The notes below the pieces were generated by a model. The model searched no databases. It was not told where the DNA came from and saw nothing but the letters and a program-made list of their open reading frames with translations. A stretch of 45,216 bases of DNA from a bacterium. Lineage in GTDB: Bacteria > Patescibacteriota > Gracilibacteria > BD1-5 > UBA6164. Shown one piece after another: positions 29,341 through 39,872 of the stretch. The position numbers and the translations under genes are program-made. Within the stretch, counting starts at the first letter, position 1. Each line of letters opens with the position of its first letter. The stretch lies in assembly GCA_024635485.1 (NCBI GenBank), contig JAGXIV010000005.1, positions 1-45,216 of the forward strand, written 5' to 3'.

Positions 29341-30243
29341 TTATATTCCATTTTGCATATATTGCAAAAAGTTTTTAATATCAACTCTGAGTTTAGTAAT
29401 ATCCCAATAATAACTCTTGAGTGACGCTTCACCTCAAAAATTTGTTTTTTGAAATTGTCAGTCTGTAAAAATCTCTTCAGCAAAAAAATTATATTTTCGT
29501 GCAAGACTGATTTGATTGAGAGATTTTTGATAAAAATCCTCATTGTGGAGAATAAAGTACAAATAACTTTCAGCATAATCCTCAAATTGGTTCGTAAGAG
29601 CATAACCAGATACAAAATCATTTGAGGATTGTCAGGCGCGAATTACGCTCAGTGATTTCCATGAGACATCATAAAATTTCTGACTGGTCTTATCTGTCTG
29701 CTCTCATCATGTATATATATCAAAATAATGTGCAAATTCATGAATAAATACACTCAAAAACTCTTCTTCTCCTAATTCTAAGGCTCCATATAAATGAATA
29801 GTATGGGCTCGCATCCGTCACCGTACATCTGATGTATTTTCATACATATATATTCCTAAGGTGCTAATACGAGGGAAAATATATTTTTGTTTAAGAAAAA
29901 CCTCCAGTAATGGACTGTAGGAATCTTGCATTTTTGCTTTCACACTTCATGGAAAATATCGGAAAAATATTTCAGGAATATTATGATCTAAAAACTTATT
30001 TTTATATTGTTCAAATATAATCTTATTCACAGTACTCGATATCTTATCTTGATTCATTGTATCAAAACTAGCAAAGTCTGATTCATGTGTTTCAAGAATA
30101 AGTTCTGGACTACTCAGATTGATAAATTGTTCTTCAGGATCATGAATTTTTGACGGAAAAAAAATTTCACTTCCGATAAAAATAAGAAGTGAACAGAGGC
30201 TTGTGTAGAGGACACAAAAAATAAATATTTGTTTCCCAGGCAT
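29341..30243 (-). CDS. membrane-anchored zinc metallopeptidase-like protein (HExxH)
   Basis: It encodes 300 residues. A single N-terminal membrane helix (residues ~5-28) is followed by an extracytoplasmic domain. HEFAH lies at 168-172 (FIHEFAHYFD), and a downstream acidic helix NQFEDYAESYLYF (~219-230) offers the third zinc ligand Glu, in the gluzincin pattern. It starts 6 bases after the stop of the pilin-type gene at 30250, so it is the last gene of a five-gene cassette. It may process or turn over the pilin-like proteins or other surface proteins; this is a guess from position. The family is not identified more exactly. TGA glycines are frequent. Confidence 0.75.
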
Positions 30244-30249
30244 GAAATA

Positions 30250-30657
30250 CTATGAGGTAAATGAAAATATAACTTCTACTATTATTCGTATCAATGCTCA
30301 CGTAACAACAATTGCTAGGAATCAAAGAATAGACCATTTTACTACATCTTTTCATTTTTTAATTCTTTCATCATCTCACAGTGAAATAGTCATAAGAAAA
30401 GCTCCATACACTATTGCACCCACGGATACAAGTGCAAGAAATGTAGCGAGTGCAGTGGTCCAATTCACAATTTGGTTTTTTACATTTCATTCAATCAATG
30501 TTGGCCCACTTGCATCTACTAAATCACTGTCAGATAAACATCCATCAAGAGAACTTCAGATGTTTCCATTAAAAGCACAATCAGCAGCTTCTACTGAGTT
30601 GAATCAAAAAGAAATCAGGAGAAGTAAAAATGTAAGTAAAAATGTGAAAAATTTCAT
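30250..30657 (-). CDS. VirB2/TrbC-like small two-helix protein (4)
   Basis: It encodes 135 residues. The signal peptide (FFTFLLTFLLLLISFGFNSVEA) is cut near AA-DC. A ~45-residue Cys-containing segment with Asp and Ser follows. Two C-terminal membrane helices (TTALATFLALVSVGAIVYGA and ILGFLAIVVTGALIRIIVEV) are joined by a short charged loop GDDERIKKGKDVV. Signal, two helices and a polar loop give the layout of conjugative pilins VirB2/TrbC. The loop is shared with the other three proteins of the cassette. It lies 12 bases after the previous gene. It stops at TAG. No function is proven. Confidence 0.75.
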
Positions 30658-30669
30658 AATTAATTTTAT

Positions 30670-31035
30670 TTAGATATCAATTCCAGCTACAAGTCTTACG
30701 AGAGCATATGCAAAAGCTACTATAAATATTCCAATTGCAGTATATATAAAACTGGTAATAGCTTTTTTAAACTCCTCAGGATTTCACCTTGCTGTGACAA
30801 GTCTTGCTCAAATAAAGAGAAACATAGCAATAGCAATCAATGCCATAAGGGCAAATATAGAATCTCTTACAAATGCAAGAATATAGTCAACCGTACTCAT
30901 CCCAGACTCTGTAGTAGTAAGCGCTGTATTAGAACTTACCGGAACTATTCCTGATTTTAGTTCTTCTTCACTGAGTGCAAAAGTTTGATATTGCATCGAA
31001 ACAAATAATCAGATACTTATATAAAAATATTTCAT
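30670..31035 (-). CDS. VirB2/TrbC-like small two-helix protein (3)
   Basis: It encodes 121 residues. An N-terminal hydrophobic stretch (YFYISIGLFVSM) ends near FALS as a likely signal, followed by a Ser/Thr-rich segment. Two membrane helices (DSIFALMALIAIAMFLFIGA and FIYTAIGIFIVAFAYALVRL) surround the loop RGNPEEFKKAITSF. Its ATG shares its A with the last base of the TAA of the preceding gene (TAATG), a sign of translational coupling. It has the same pilin-type plan as its neighbours, with the loop least like the others. Confidence 0.75.
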
Positions 31036-31394
31036 TAGATTCGGAAGTTATTAACTACATTTATGATAGACCAAGCTGCAACTGAAACAAATACTCATAC
31101 GAGAGACCAAATAATGACAGTTTTTGCTTTTTTTATTTTTTCTTCATCTCAACTAGAGATAAGATACATAATTCATCAAATCATAACAGCAATAACTGCA
31201 AAAATAGCAACATACTGGATAAGCGCAGCTATTATATTTCATAAGACTCCATAGATTTGATCTCAGCTTTCTATCTTACTATCCCCGCAACCTGGAAGTG
31301 CTCCACAACTTATATCTGGAACTGCAGCGTAACTTATAGATATATAAAAATTACAGAGAAGAAAAGCAGAGATACGTGAAATTATTCAATACAT
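31035..31394 (-). CDS. VirB2/TrbC-like small two-helix protein (2)
   Basis: It encodes 119 residues. The signal-like N-terminus (IISRISAFLLCNFYISISYA) cuts before AVPDIS. A short CGALPGCGD segment may form a disulfide. Two helices (LIQYVAIFAVIAVMIGGIMY and VIIWSLVGVFVSVAAWSIIN) enclose the loop SSGDEEKIKKAKT, the clearest copy of the shared motif. The start is taken at ATG 31394, 10 bases after the previous stop. This is the closest of the four to known VirB2/TrbC and pilin-like proteins of CPR genomes. Confidence 0.78.
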
Positions 31395-31404
31395 GAAACT
31401 TTTT

Positions 31405-31791
31405 TTAAGAGTAGAGTAAAAATGCAAAAAGACGAACTATAATACCAGCTGAGAGTGCGATAGCAAGAGAAATGAGTCCTGCCATAAAAATAGATTTTCA
31501 TTTAGAAAGAAATTCATCCTGCCCATGATAAATAATCATATATCATGCTCAGACCGTCATAATAAGTGCAGAAAAAACTCAAAAAACGATAATAATTTTA
31601 TCTAGAATACTTGCAAGGAAATTAGTAACCGTTCCACCTGCATCCTCGCTTATAAGACTTGTTCCACCAGGAGTCACACTTCAAACATCAATCGTAAAAT
31701 TAGGACTTCTAATATCATCAATCGCAAATCACGTCTGAATAGCAAAAAAGATTGCTGATATTAAAATACAGAAAAGAAGCAACTTTTTCAT
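31405..31791 (-). CDS. VirB2/TrbC-like small two-helix protein (1), first gene of the cassette
   Basis: It encodes 128 residues. The signal peptide (KKLLLFCILISAIFFAIQTGFA) is cut before IDDIRS. A Thr/Ser/Gly-rich segment precedes two membrane helices (IIIVFGVFSALIMTVGAGYM and IFMAGLISLAIALSAGIIVR) that enclose the loop YHGQDEFLSKGKS. The charged G-x-x-E...K-x-K loop resembles that of the downstream proteins. It is divergent from the glycosyltransferase gene at 31900, with 108 AT-rich bases between for both promoters. Confidence 0.75.
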
Positions 31792-31899
31792 AAATGAAAG
31801 AAATGAGTAAAAATTAGCAAAATAATAACAAAAATTTTATAAAAAACAAAATAATATTATCCTATGAGAAGAATGATATGAACTCAAAATTACTATACT

Positions 31900-33030
31900 A
31901 TGAAAATCGCAATCGTACATGAAATGCTTATTAAACTCTGATGAGCTGAAAAAGTAGTAGAGAACTGGACTAAACTTTTTCCAGAAGCTCATATATTTAC
32001 ACTGATGTACGATGAATCAAAAGTATGAAAACTATTTCCAAAAAATAAAATTCACCCCCAAGTCTTTGCTTCAAAAACTCAAAAAGTTTATAATTTTACA
32101 AAAAAACAAAGACTCTGTCTCCCATTTATGGCAGCAAGTATTGAAAATTTTGATTTTTCTACATATGATATTGTTCTCATAAGTAGTTCTGGATTTGCTC
32201 ATGGTGCTATTACAAAACCAGAAGCAAAAACTATTGTATACTATCATGCTCCTGCAAGATATTTATGGGACTGGACCAATGAGTTCAAAAAGGATAACTG
32301 AGTTCAGAAATGAATAAAATGATACTTCATGAATACACTTTTTTTAAAGCTCAGACAATGAGATTTTATAGCAAGTCAAAGACACGATATAAGCCTATCA
32401 AATAGTAAAACAACACAAAAAAGAATACAAAAATATTTTAGACTTAGTTCAGAAGTTCTCTATCCACCAATTGAAACTGCGAGATTTGCAAAAAAAATAG
32501 AGACTCAGGTAGAAACACCATTTAAAAATTATTATGTTGTGCTATCTGCTCTCACTGAGTTTAAAAAAATCGATATAGCAGTTCATGCATTTAAAAATAT
32601 ATCTCAGGCTAATCTTGTTATAATTTGAGAATGAGATGAGAGAAACAGACTCGAAGAACTCTGTGAAAGAGCTCCTAACATAGTTTTTGTGTGAGCGAAA
32701 TACGCAGATGAGCTCGTCTCTCTGGTTCAGCAGTCCAGTGGGCTCATCTTTCCTGGAGAAGAAGACTTTTGAATTGTCCCAATTGAAATGATGGCAGCTG
32801 GAAAGCCAGTGTTTGCCCTTAAAAAATGATGACTCACAGAAACCGTGATTGCTGGAAGTACATGAGATTTTTTTTACAAAAATGATGGTTCTGACTTTAT
32901 AGAAAATTTTATAAAATTTGATCTTGAGAATATTGCATGAAAATACAGTGAAAAAAACTGTAGAACTCAAGCCTCAAAGTTTGATAAATCTTTATTTGAA
33001 AACAGAATTCTTGGATTGGTACATTGATAA
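31900..33030 (+). CDS. GT4-family glycosyltransferase
   Basis: It encodes 376 residues. The N-terminus MKIAIVHEMLIKLGGAEKVV is typical of GT4 enzymes of the WbaZ/mannosyltransferase type. VYYHAPARYLWDW is in the acceptor domain. The C-terminal nucleotide-sugar site has VVLSALTEFKKIDIAVHAF, then FPGEEDFGIVPIEMMAAGKP with EDFGIVPIE (288-296) as the E-x7-E motif. It probably transfers a sugar from GDP- or UDP-donor in glycan assembly on the cytoplasmic side. TGA glycines are common, including the paired Gly of LGGAEK. An in-frame ATG 36 bases upstream is an alternative start. It leads a three-gene glycan cluster. Confidence 0.9.
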
Positions 33031-33108
33031 ATCATAGTTATTCTTTTTCTTTACATTCTCTCAAGTGTTTTTATAATTTCTAATATTTATTCCCAATTAT
33101 ATAATTCG

Positions 33109-34458
33109 ATGTACAAAATAGTTCTGTGAGTTCTGCTCTTCATGCTTCCACTTCATGCATTTCTTGTGACGGTTCTAAAATGTAAATTCTCTATTGATAC
33201 TGATATATTAAGATTTTGGAAAGAAGGTCTAATTTTATTTCTCCTTATAGTTACATTTTTTACACAGTATAAGAAAAATTCTTGGTCACTGAGTAAACTC
33301 TATCATAAAAATACGCTTCTAGGACTCACTACAGCCTTCATAATTTGTAGTGCGCTCTATATGTATTTCCCATTCTTTGAACTCAAAGCTGCTTCTGTAC
33401 TTGGATTTAGGTATGATGTATTTTTTCTTTTCGCTCTACTCATTGGTTTATATCTCCCAAATGGAGAACAGGATATTCGTTTTTATATGAAAACTCTCTT
33501 TCTCTCTACCTTTGGTATTTTAATCATATTTCTTCCTTGGTTTTTATTTGGAAATATAGAAAGTACCGTTGATTTATTCTGATATGGAAGTCAGGCATCT
33601 ACCTATACTGCAAATGCCTGTCTAAGTTTTGCACAAAATGTAGAAGGTGGTCACGCACGCTTCCAAGCTACATTTGGATGACCTATAAGAATGTCAGTTT
33701 TCTTTACTTTAGTATGATCTCTCTTTATGGGATATATTCTTTCAGCAACGCGTTTCTTTCAAAAACAAAAGTATATGATGATTACTATTTTTTGAGTACT
33801 CCTTTTGACCGCAATAGTTTTCTCATATTCAAAAACCTCAATGCTCTGAGTCGTCTTCGCAGCGTGTATGTTTAGTTATTTTTCATATAGCTATATTTAT
33901 AGGAAAAAAATTACAAGAAAAATGTACGCAATCTGAGCTGCTATACTAGCACTTCCAATAGTCTGAGTGATGGCTCTCAAATGGGAAATGTTTTTACATC
34001 TTGGTTCTATGGTAAACAGACTCGAAAACCTAGGAAGATCAGCAGAAATGTTCTTTTACAATCCAATGGGATATGGACTTGGAATTGCAGGACCGGCAAG
34101 TCAAATTGGAAAATCAATCGAATCAGCTGGCTGAACTATATTAGCTACCTCAAATGTTCTCACTATTCATAGATTCCTTCCCGAAAACTGGTATGTTCAA
34201 ATATTATTAGAACAAGGAATTATAGGTTTTAGTATCTTTGTTGGCCTTATAATATTTATAGGGTATAGACTCGTAGAACGTATAAAACTACACAGAGATT
34301 TTGTCAGCGTAGGAATAGCTACAGCTTATTTTGCACTGTGTTTTATGGCACTCTTTACACACGCTTTTGAAGAAGCTGCCAGCAGTTATATGCTCTTTTT
34401 CTTTATAGGAATAATATTGCATGAAAGTATGATACAAGAACGTCACTCTAAAAAATAA
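33109..34458 (+). CDS. O-antigen ligase/polymerase-like membrane protein (Wzy_C type)
   Basis: It encodes 449 residues with about ten to twelve membrane helices. A polar stretch with RLENLGRSAEMFFYNPMGYG and a following large loop (GPASQIGKSIESAGG) resembles the O-antigen ligase (WaaL)/PglL signature region. HRFLPENWYVQILLEQGIIG is also typical of the family. It would join glycan units to lipid or protein, or polymerise them, on the outer side of the membrane. The frame is open for 26 codons upstream of the chosen ATG, right from the previous stop, encoding a further hydrophobic run; a non-ATG start there is possible. It starts 78 bases after the GT4 gene. Confidence 0.82.
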
Positions 34459-34460
34459 AA

Positions 34461-36152
34461 ATGAAACTCTCAACCATATTATTCATATGTCTTACTATTG
34501 TTGGAATACTCTACCACTCGTTTTTTTTACAGCTCAATGAAGTATTAAAAGTTGCGGATAGTTTTGCATATTTACAGATGAGTTACTATATCTGACAATG
34601 GGATATCTGAGCATTTTGAAATGGGTGGTTTTGATTTTTATACTCACTTCCTATCGCTGTAGTTGGTATTTTTATTTGAAACCAATTCCTTGCTGCTCAA
34701 ATCACAAACCTTATCCTGCTTACCCTAAGTTCTTATCTTTTATGGGATATCTCTAAAAGATATACGTGAGAATATGCAGCACTATGAGTGGTGATATTGT
34801 TTTTGCTTTCACCTATTTACCTACATTTTAGTATTCACGTTTTATCAGAAAATCTCTATATTCCTCTTTTCTTGCTCCTGTTTTCTATTACATTGAGATT
34901 TTTAGAAGAACTCTATATTTTCAAAAGTCCATCTCTCCATCTCAATAGACAAAAAAAGCAAGTAGTTCAGATTGGAATTGTTATTGGTCTTCTATATTTA
35001 ACTCGAGCAGAAGCTTTTATATATCTTACTTCTATCTGAATTCTAGCACTGGCTTTTACTCTATTAAAAAAAATTACTTGGAAAAATTTCTTCCTTCTTT
35101 GAAGTTTATTTTTTGTAAGTTTCTTAGTTATAATTTCTCCTTATCTTTATTTTCTCCATGATCTTACCTGAGAATGGGGACTTACTAATAAATGAGCTAG
35201 TAATCTCAGACAAGCAGAGCTTCGATGACAAGATAAGATGGATGATGCCTGATTTGAACAAGCTGTAGCTGAACTCACAGCAGATAATCATCATCTCATA
35301 GCTGGATTTGCAGGTTGAATGCCATATGATACACCTCAAATTGAAGGGAGTCTCATACAATTTATTTCTAATAATCCTTCAGATTTTCTGAGAAGGTTTT
35401 TAAAAAATCAATCAAAACTTTATACGCAAAATCTACCAGAAATATTTGTTTGAAAATCACCGAGTTTATACCTCAGTTCTGATTCTCGATTTGCAGGAAA
35501 TATATTCTTTCTTTTATGGGCTTGTATTCCCTTTCTTATTCTTATCTTTTGAGTCATTGAGTTACTGCGAAAAGAAAAAATCTTTGTTGCAAGCAGTATA
35601 AGTTTCTTTCTTCCAGCTTGTATATTCTTTACTCTTTTTTTTACACTCAATAGATATTTTTTGATTTTTCTTCCCCTTATGTTTCTCGTATATATGTATG
35701 GGGTATCAAGAATTTCAGAGTTTTCAAAAATTCTTGCTGTACTCCTGATTTGAAACATTATATCTCTTCTCCTCCTTTCAACTCTTGTATACTTCAATGA
35801 AGAAAAAAACAAAGATGAATACTATTCACTCAAACAAGAGGCCTGAGTTTGGATGAATAAAAATATTGAAAATAATGAAAATCTAAAGATTATGGAACGT
35901 TTTCCTATCGTAAGCTATTACGCATGAAGTAAAATTCGGTATATAACTCCCTATACAGATAATATTTGAGATATATATGAATACTGACTCTTTCATAATA
36001 TAAACTATCTTATAGTTGATTCTATGGACTTTCAGACCTATAGGCCAGAGCTTACAAAATATCTAGAAGAAACACCAGAATGATTTACTTTATTACGAGA
36101 ATTTATAAATGAAAGCTGACAAAAAGTTATTATCTACAAGTTAAATAAATAA
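34461..36152 (+). CDS. GT39/PMT-like polytopic membrane glycosyltransferase
   Basis: It encodes 563 residues, with about ten membrane helices in the first 420 residues and a C-terminal extracytoplasmic domain. The first outer loop (VADSFAYLQMSYY) carries the Asp expected for lipid-phosphate-sugar-using transferases of the GT39/ArnT fold, and HFSIHVLSENLYIPLFLLLF is typical of them. It would transfer a sugar from polyprenyl phosphate to protein or glycan outside the cell. It starts only 2 bases after the O-antigen-ligase-like gene, so it is in the same operon. It contains more than twenty TGA glycines. The giant surface protein next to it is a candidate acceptor, by position only. Confidence 0.82.
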
Positions 36153-36170
36153 TTTTAATAACAGAAATAA

Positions 36171-36203
36171 AAAGAGAGTTGTATTAAAACAACTCTCTTT
36201 TTT
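36171..36203. terminator. bidirectional terminator between convergent genes
   Basis: AAAGAGAGTTGT/ACAACTCTCTTT is a perfect 12-bp stem with a 6-base loop. T-runs on both sides serve the glycosyltransferase operon on + and the giant surface protein on minus. Confidence 0.88.
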
Positions 36204-36212
36204 ATTGAAATA

Positions 36213-39200
36213 CTAACGTACTATATAGCTTGCTTCAATATCATATATCAGCTCGGCAATGACGGAGTTATTTGATTTTTCTATAAGTACATAGCTCATA
36301 TTTTCTCAAACAGATCTATACTCAAGTCTATATCTTTGTTCATTCAAGATTAATCTACCATCCTGAAATACAGTCATTATTGGAGTTTTATTCGTATCAT
36401 TCGTCAAATAAATAGAAATACTTCCTGGATTATAGGGAACTCAGAGAGGGACTCTATAACTTGAAAATCTTTCTTGATTTATTATTTTGAGATAACTTCA
36501 TGGACGGGAAATACTTGTATCTTGAGCTATAACTTGTATATCTTCACTCGGAATTTTCATAAATTGTCTAAACACTGCAGTATTCGCGTAATATATCACT
36601 ACTTCTGGATAAATAGAATTATTGTCTGAATTATTAGATGGAAGTACCTCGATACTTGCAAGTGGACTCAGGAGATTTATTTTCCCAGTATACTCATTAA
36701 TTTCTGCAAGAGGTGCATTCTCATATGATAACACTACTCATGAAGCTGTCATAAGTGATTGAAAATTATATGTTCCATCTTCAAGTGTGGGAATAAACTG
36801 ACCACTATCCTGCTCTTGGAGTCTTTCTATTTGCCCTCATCTAAATCGATATAAACGAACTGGCTCTCACAGAAGTGCCTCATCAATTTGTCCTAATATA
36901 GTATTTTCCTGTATGTCATTAATTTCTGGGACAGGAGCATATACTTCAAAAGGAATATTTTTTGCCGCAGTATTTCCATTATCATCTGTTAATCGAATCT
37001 GGATTTCTTTATTCAAGAGCTCATCAAAAGGACCAAAATTTAGGATGATTCGAGAAGCATTTTGAGAGACACTCACTCAATCGCTATCATTATCATTTGT
37101 AGAATTTCAATCATTATCACTATCAACCATGAGATCCATGTCTATTTCAACTTGAGATATTCAACTAATACCTCCATCTTCATAAATATAAGGGGTGAGG
37201 TCTACACTTTGATTTTGGTACACTGGAATCCTAATTTTTTGATTCAGCCCTATTTGAGGTGGCAATCTATCGCTATATTTTTGTGGTGCAAGGAGAATTT
37301 GATTTGAGAGAGTACCAAGTACATTATCTTTTACTGTCTGAAGCTGTGCATAATAGAAATCATTTGGAATAGAAAGTCGAATCGTATAAGTATCTGAATT
37401 ACTTGATCATAAATCATAGAAAGTATAAGAATCAATATTTCTCATATCAAGTTGCAAGAGTGATCTGTCATAGGACTCGATATCAACATGAGATTCTGGT
37501 CAGAGTACAGCAGGATTCCCTTCAAAAACTATTTTTGAATCTGCAAACATTGGTTTTCATATATAAGAACTAATATTCGTCCCATAAATGTCTTCTTGAA
37601 TTCACATGTCTATGTACGCATTTCAACTTATTCATACAACCGTCGCACTTGATTCAAAGATAATAGAACTATGAGCTGGGACTCGCACATCTCACTGCTC
37701 ACCATTTTTAAAAGTGTATCGTATTCTAAAACTCGAATTTCATGAATATACTTGAGTTCTAGGTGTTATTACAACCTGACCTCCATCTTGAAGTGTTTCT
37801 CAGATGTCTTGTAACTTTTGAGTGGTGAGTTTTAGGCCAGCTATTCTTCAGGTATATTTGAGATAGGCTCTATTTTTTTCTATTTTATATTTGGAACCCG
37901 CTGAAACAATTGGAGTATCGATACCTGAATCAAAGCTATCCACAATATGCGTTGCAAGCTGATTTGATTGATACACGTCTGAAGAATATAAATATCTATC
38001 TACTAAGGTATGATAGGTCATTCTAAATTGAGAAATCTTTGTGTTACTTGGTTTCAGAAAACTTACATTTATAGCTTCATCACTAACATGAGCCTCAGAA
38101 ACATAATTAAGTGCCTCAAAATATTCTCAACTAAAGAATTTATTATTATTTGCTGAAAGAATCAATGGAGGTGTACTAAAATACTTTTTTTCTTGGATAA
38201 TTTTTCTATTCTCTTTGAAATACAGTTTTCCATTCGCCATATACAATATATCTTCATCTTTATCTCCATCTATATCAATGATAGCTGGTTCTTCACTTCC
38301 ATCTAAAATATCAGTATAATCAAAGAGTTTATAATTTTTGCCGTATTCAAGAACGTAGATTCATTCATAGGTATATTGATATGTTCCACTTGGATTACAA
38401 GTTCCTCAAACTGTAGTATTTCCAGGAGCTTGTGGACTTACAGCAGCCAGTTCAGCATTCTTTTTATAATTCGCAAGTCATCCAGAAACTCTTGATTGAA
38501 TATTTTTTGCAGTATTTTCTATTTCAAGCCTTTGAGATTTTGTTGCTTCACTTTCTCCTCCAGCAAGATTTATTGTTGCGTCAAGTGCTTCTAAATTATA
38601 GGATTCAAGCATAGAATTATATACTCAAAATCTTGAACTTTCATTGCTTACTTCAGAAACTTGCGTTACAAATTGTGGAGAAGAGAGTTCTTTTAATTCA
38701 TTTCTTTGTTTGTCTGAATACTCAATTTCTGTTGATATAATATCAACAAGTGTTTGAAACTTATTTTTAGAGTTTTCTTGTAAGTCTGCAATAAATGCGT
38801 CTTCTTTTGTATATTTCAAATTTCTTACTTCTGCCCAAAGATTTTGAAGTTCTTTTGTTGCCTGATCTCACGTCACCGTTTCTGAAGCAAGCTGTGTTCC
38901 CACATATTGGATGAACTGGTCATTGTCCAGTGTCTCATTTGCATTTTCTTGCATGAAACTCAGCATATCTTGTCATTTTTTTGCAAGCATTCCAGCTATA
39001 AGATAGATTCCTTTCGGGTTTTCACTGAGCGGAGCAAGCGAAATATCAGTACTAATATTTCCATTGTTTTCAATATTTATATCAATATCATCAGGAACTG
39101 CACCAGAAAAATCAATGTTAGATATCTTCTGATCAAACATATTTGCAATATTACTTGTTTGACTATCAAGAGGTTCAAGCATAGTCCTTACAGCCTCAAT

Positions 39201-39872
39201 AATAAATTCTGAATCAAATTCGAGATTCACATACGCACTGACCTTTATAGCAGATATCGTAGAATATGAAAAAGCTGGTGCTTGAATATCAATAAAATCC
39301 GTAGGAATATAGCCATTTCTCTCTGTTAGAAATGCAATCTGATCCCCAGCTCTCCATTCAGGAACAAATGGAGAAGTTTTTAAAATACACATTACTTTTG
39401 TAACGAGTTTCATAATATTGAGAATTCACTCAACAGCTCCAAAAAGTTTTGGTATTTTTGGTGGAGGTGGAAGATCAGGAAGGTCTACACTAGGAAGAGA
39501 TGGAAGCTCTGGCATCTCAGGCAGCTCATATCGTGGGAGAATAGGAAGTTCAGGAAGAGTTATATTGGCACTTGGGAGATCTGGAAGTACTAGTCTAGGT
39601 GCAGTTGGCAAGACAATAGGTCGAGGAGAAATATTAAAATCTGGAAGATATACTGTGAGACCGGCTCTAATATTACTCAAATCAAGAATAATATCTGGCC
39701 ATTTTGGAAACTCGATAATAGGTGGACTTGGAATTATTGCAGAGATAAGTCGGAATATAAAATTCTGTAAATCTTGTCTCTCATTTTTACATTCATGACA
39801 TTCTTCTTCATATCAAATAAAGACATCAATCAATAATTGCCAAGATTTTAGTATCGCCTTAATAAAGCACAT
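36213..39872 (-). CDS. C-terminal part of a giant surface protein (probably separated by a frameshift)
   Basis: It encodes 1219 residues from an ATG at 39872 inside the end of the upstream frame. There is no signal peptide, which argues against an independent exported protein. The first 120 residues (KSWQLLIDVFIGYEEECHEC) lead to a proline-rich stalk (about 65-130) with LPELPILP and DLPDLPPPPKIP. A long helical region (NELKELSSPQFVTQVSEVSN), a calcium/FG-GAP-like stretch DIDGDKDEDILYMANGKLYF, and beta-rich modules with a TSP3-like calcium site VDSDNDGNSTNDNDSDG follow. It ends in IEASYIVR with no membrane anchor or LPXTG. Likely the C-terminal third of the adhesin encoded upstream. Confidence 0.75.

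Noticed and set aside
29266-29775. 170-codon open frame on the + strand opposite the metallopeptidase gene
   Set aside because: It is open because TGA is not a stop in this code. It has no family signal, and the opposite strand has a clear HExxH protein with good start context.
30242-30673. 143-residue + strand frame opposite the fourth two-helix protein
   Set aside because: The minus strand gives a clean signal peptide and membrane protein in an operon. The + frame is low-complexity Ser/Thr/Ile and is a shadow.
232-36152. Widespread pseudogenes (most genes carry several in-frame TGA codons)
   Set aside because: TGA falls on conserved glycines in essential genes and no TAA/TAG accompanies it, so this is recoding and not decay.
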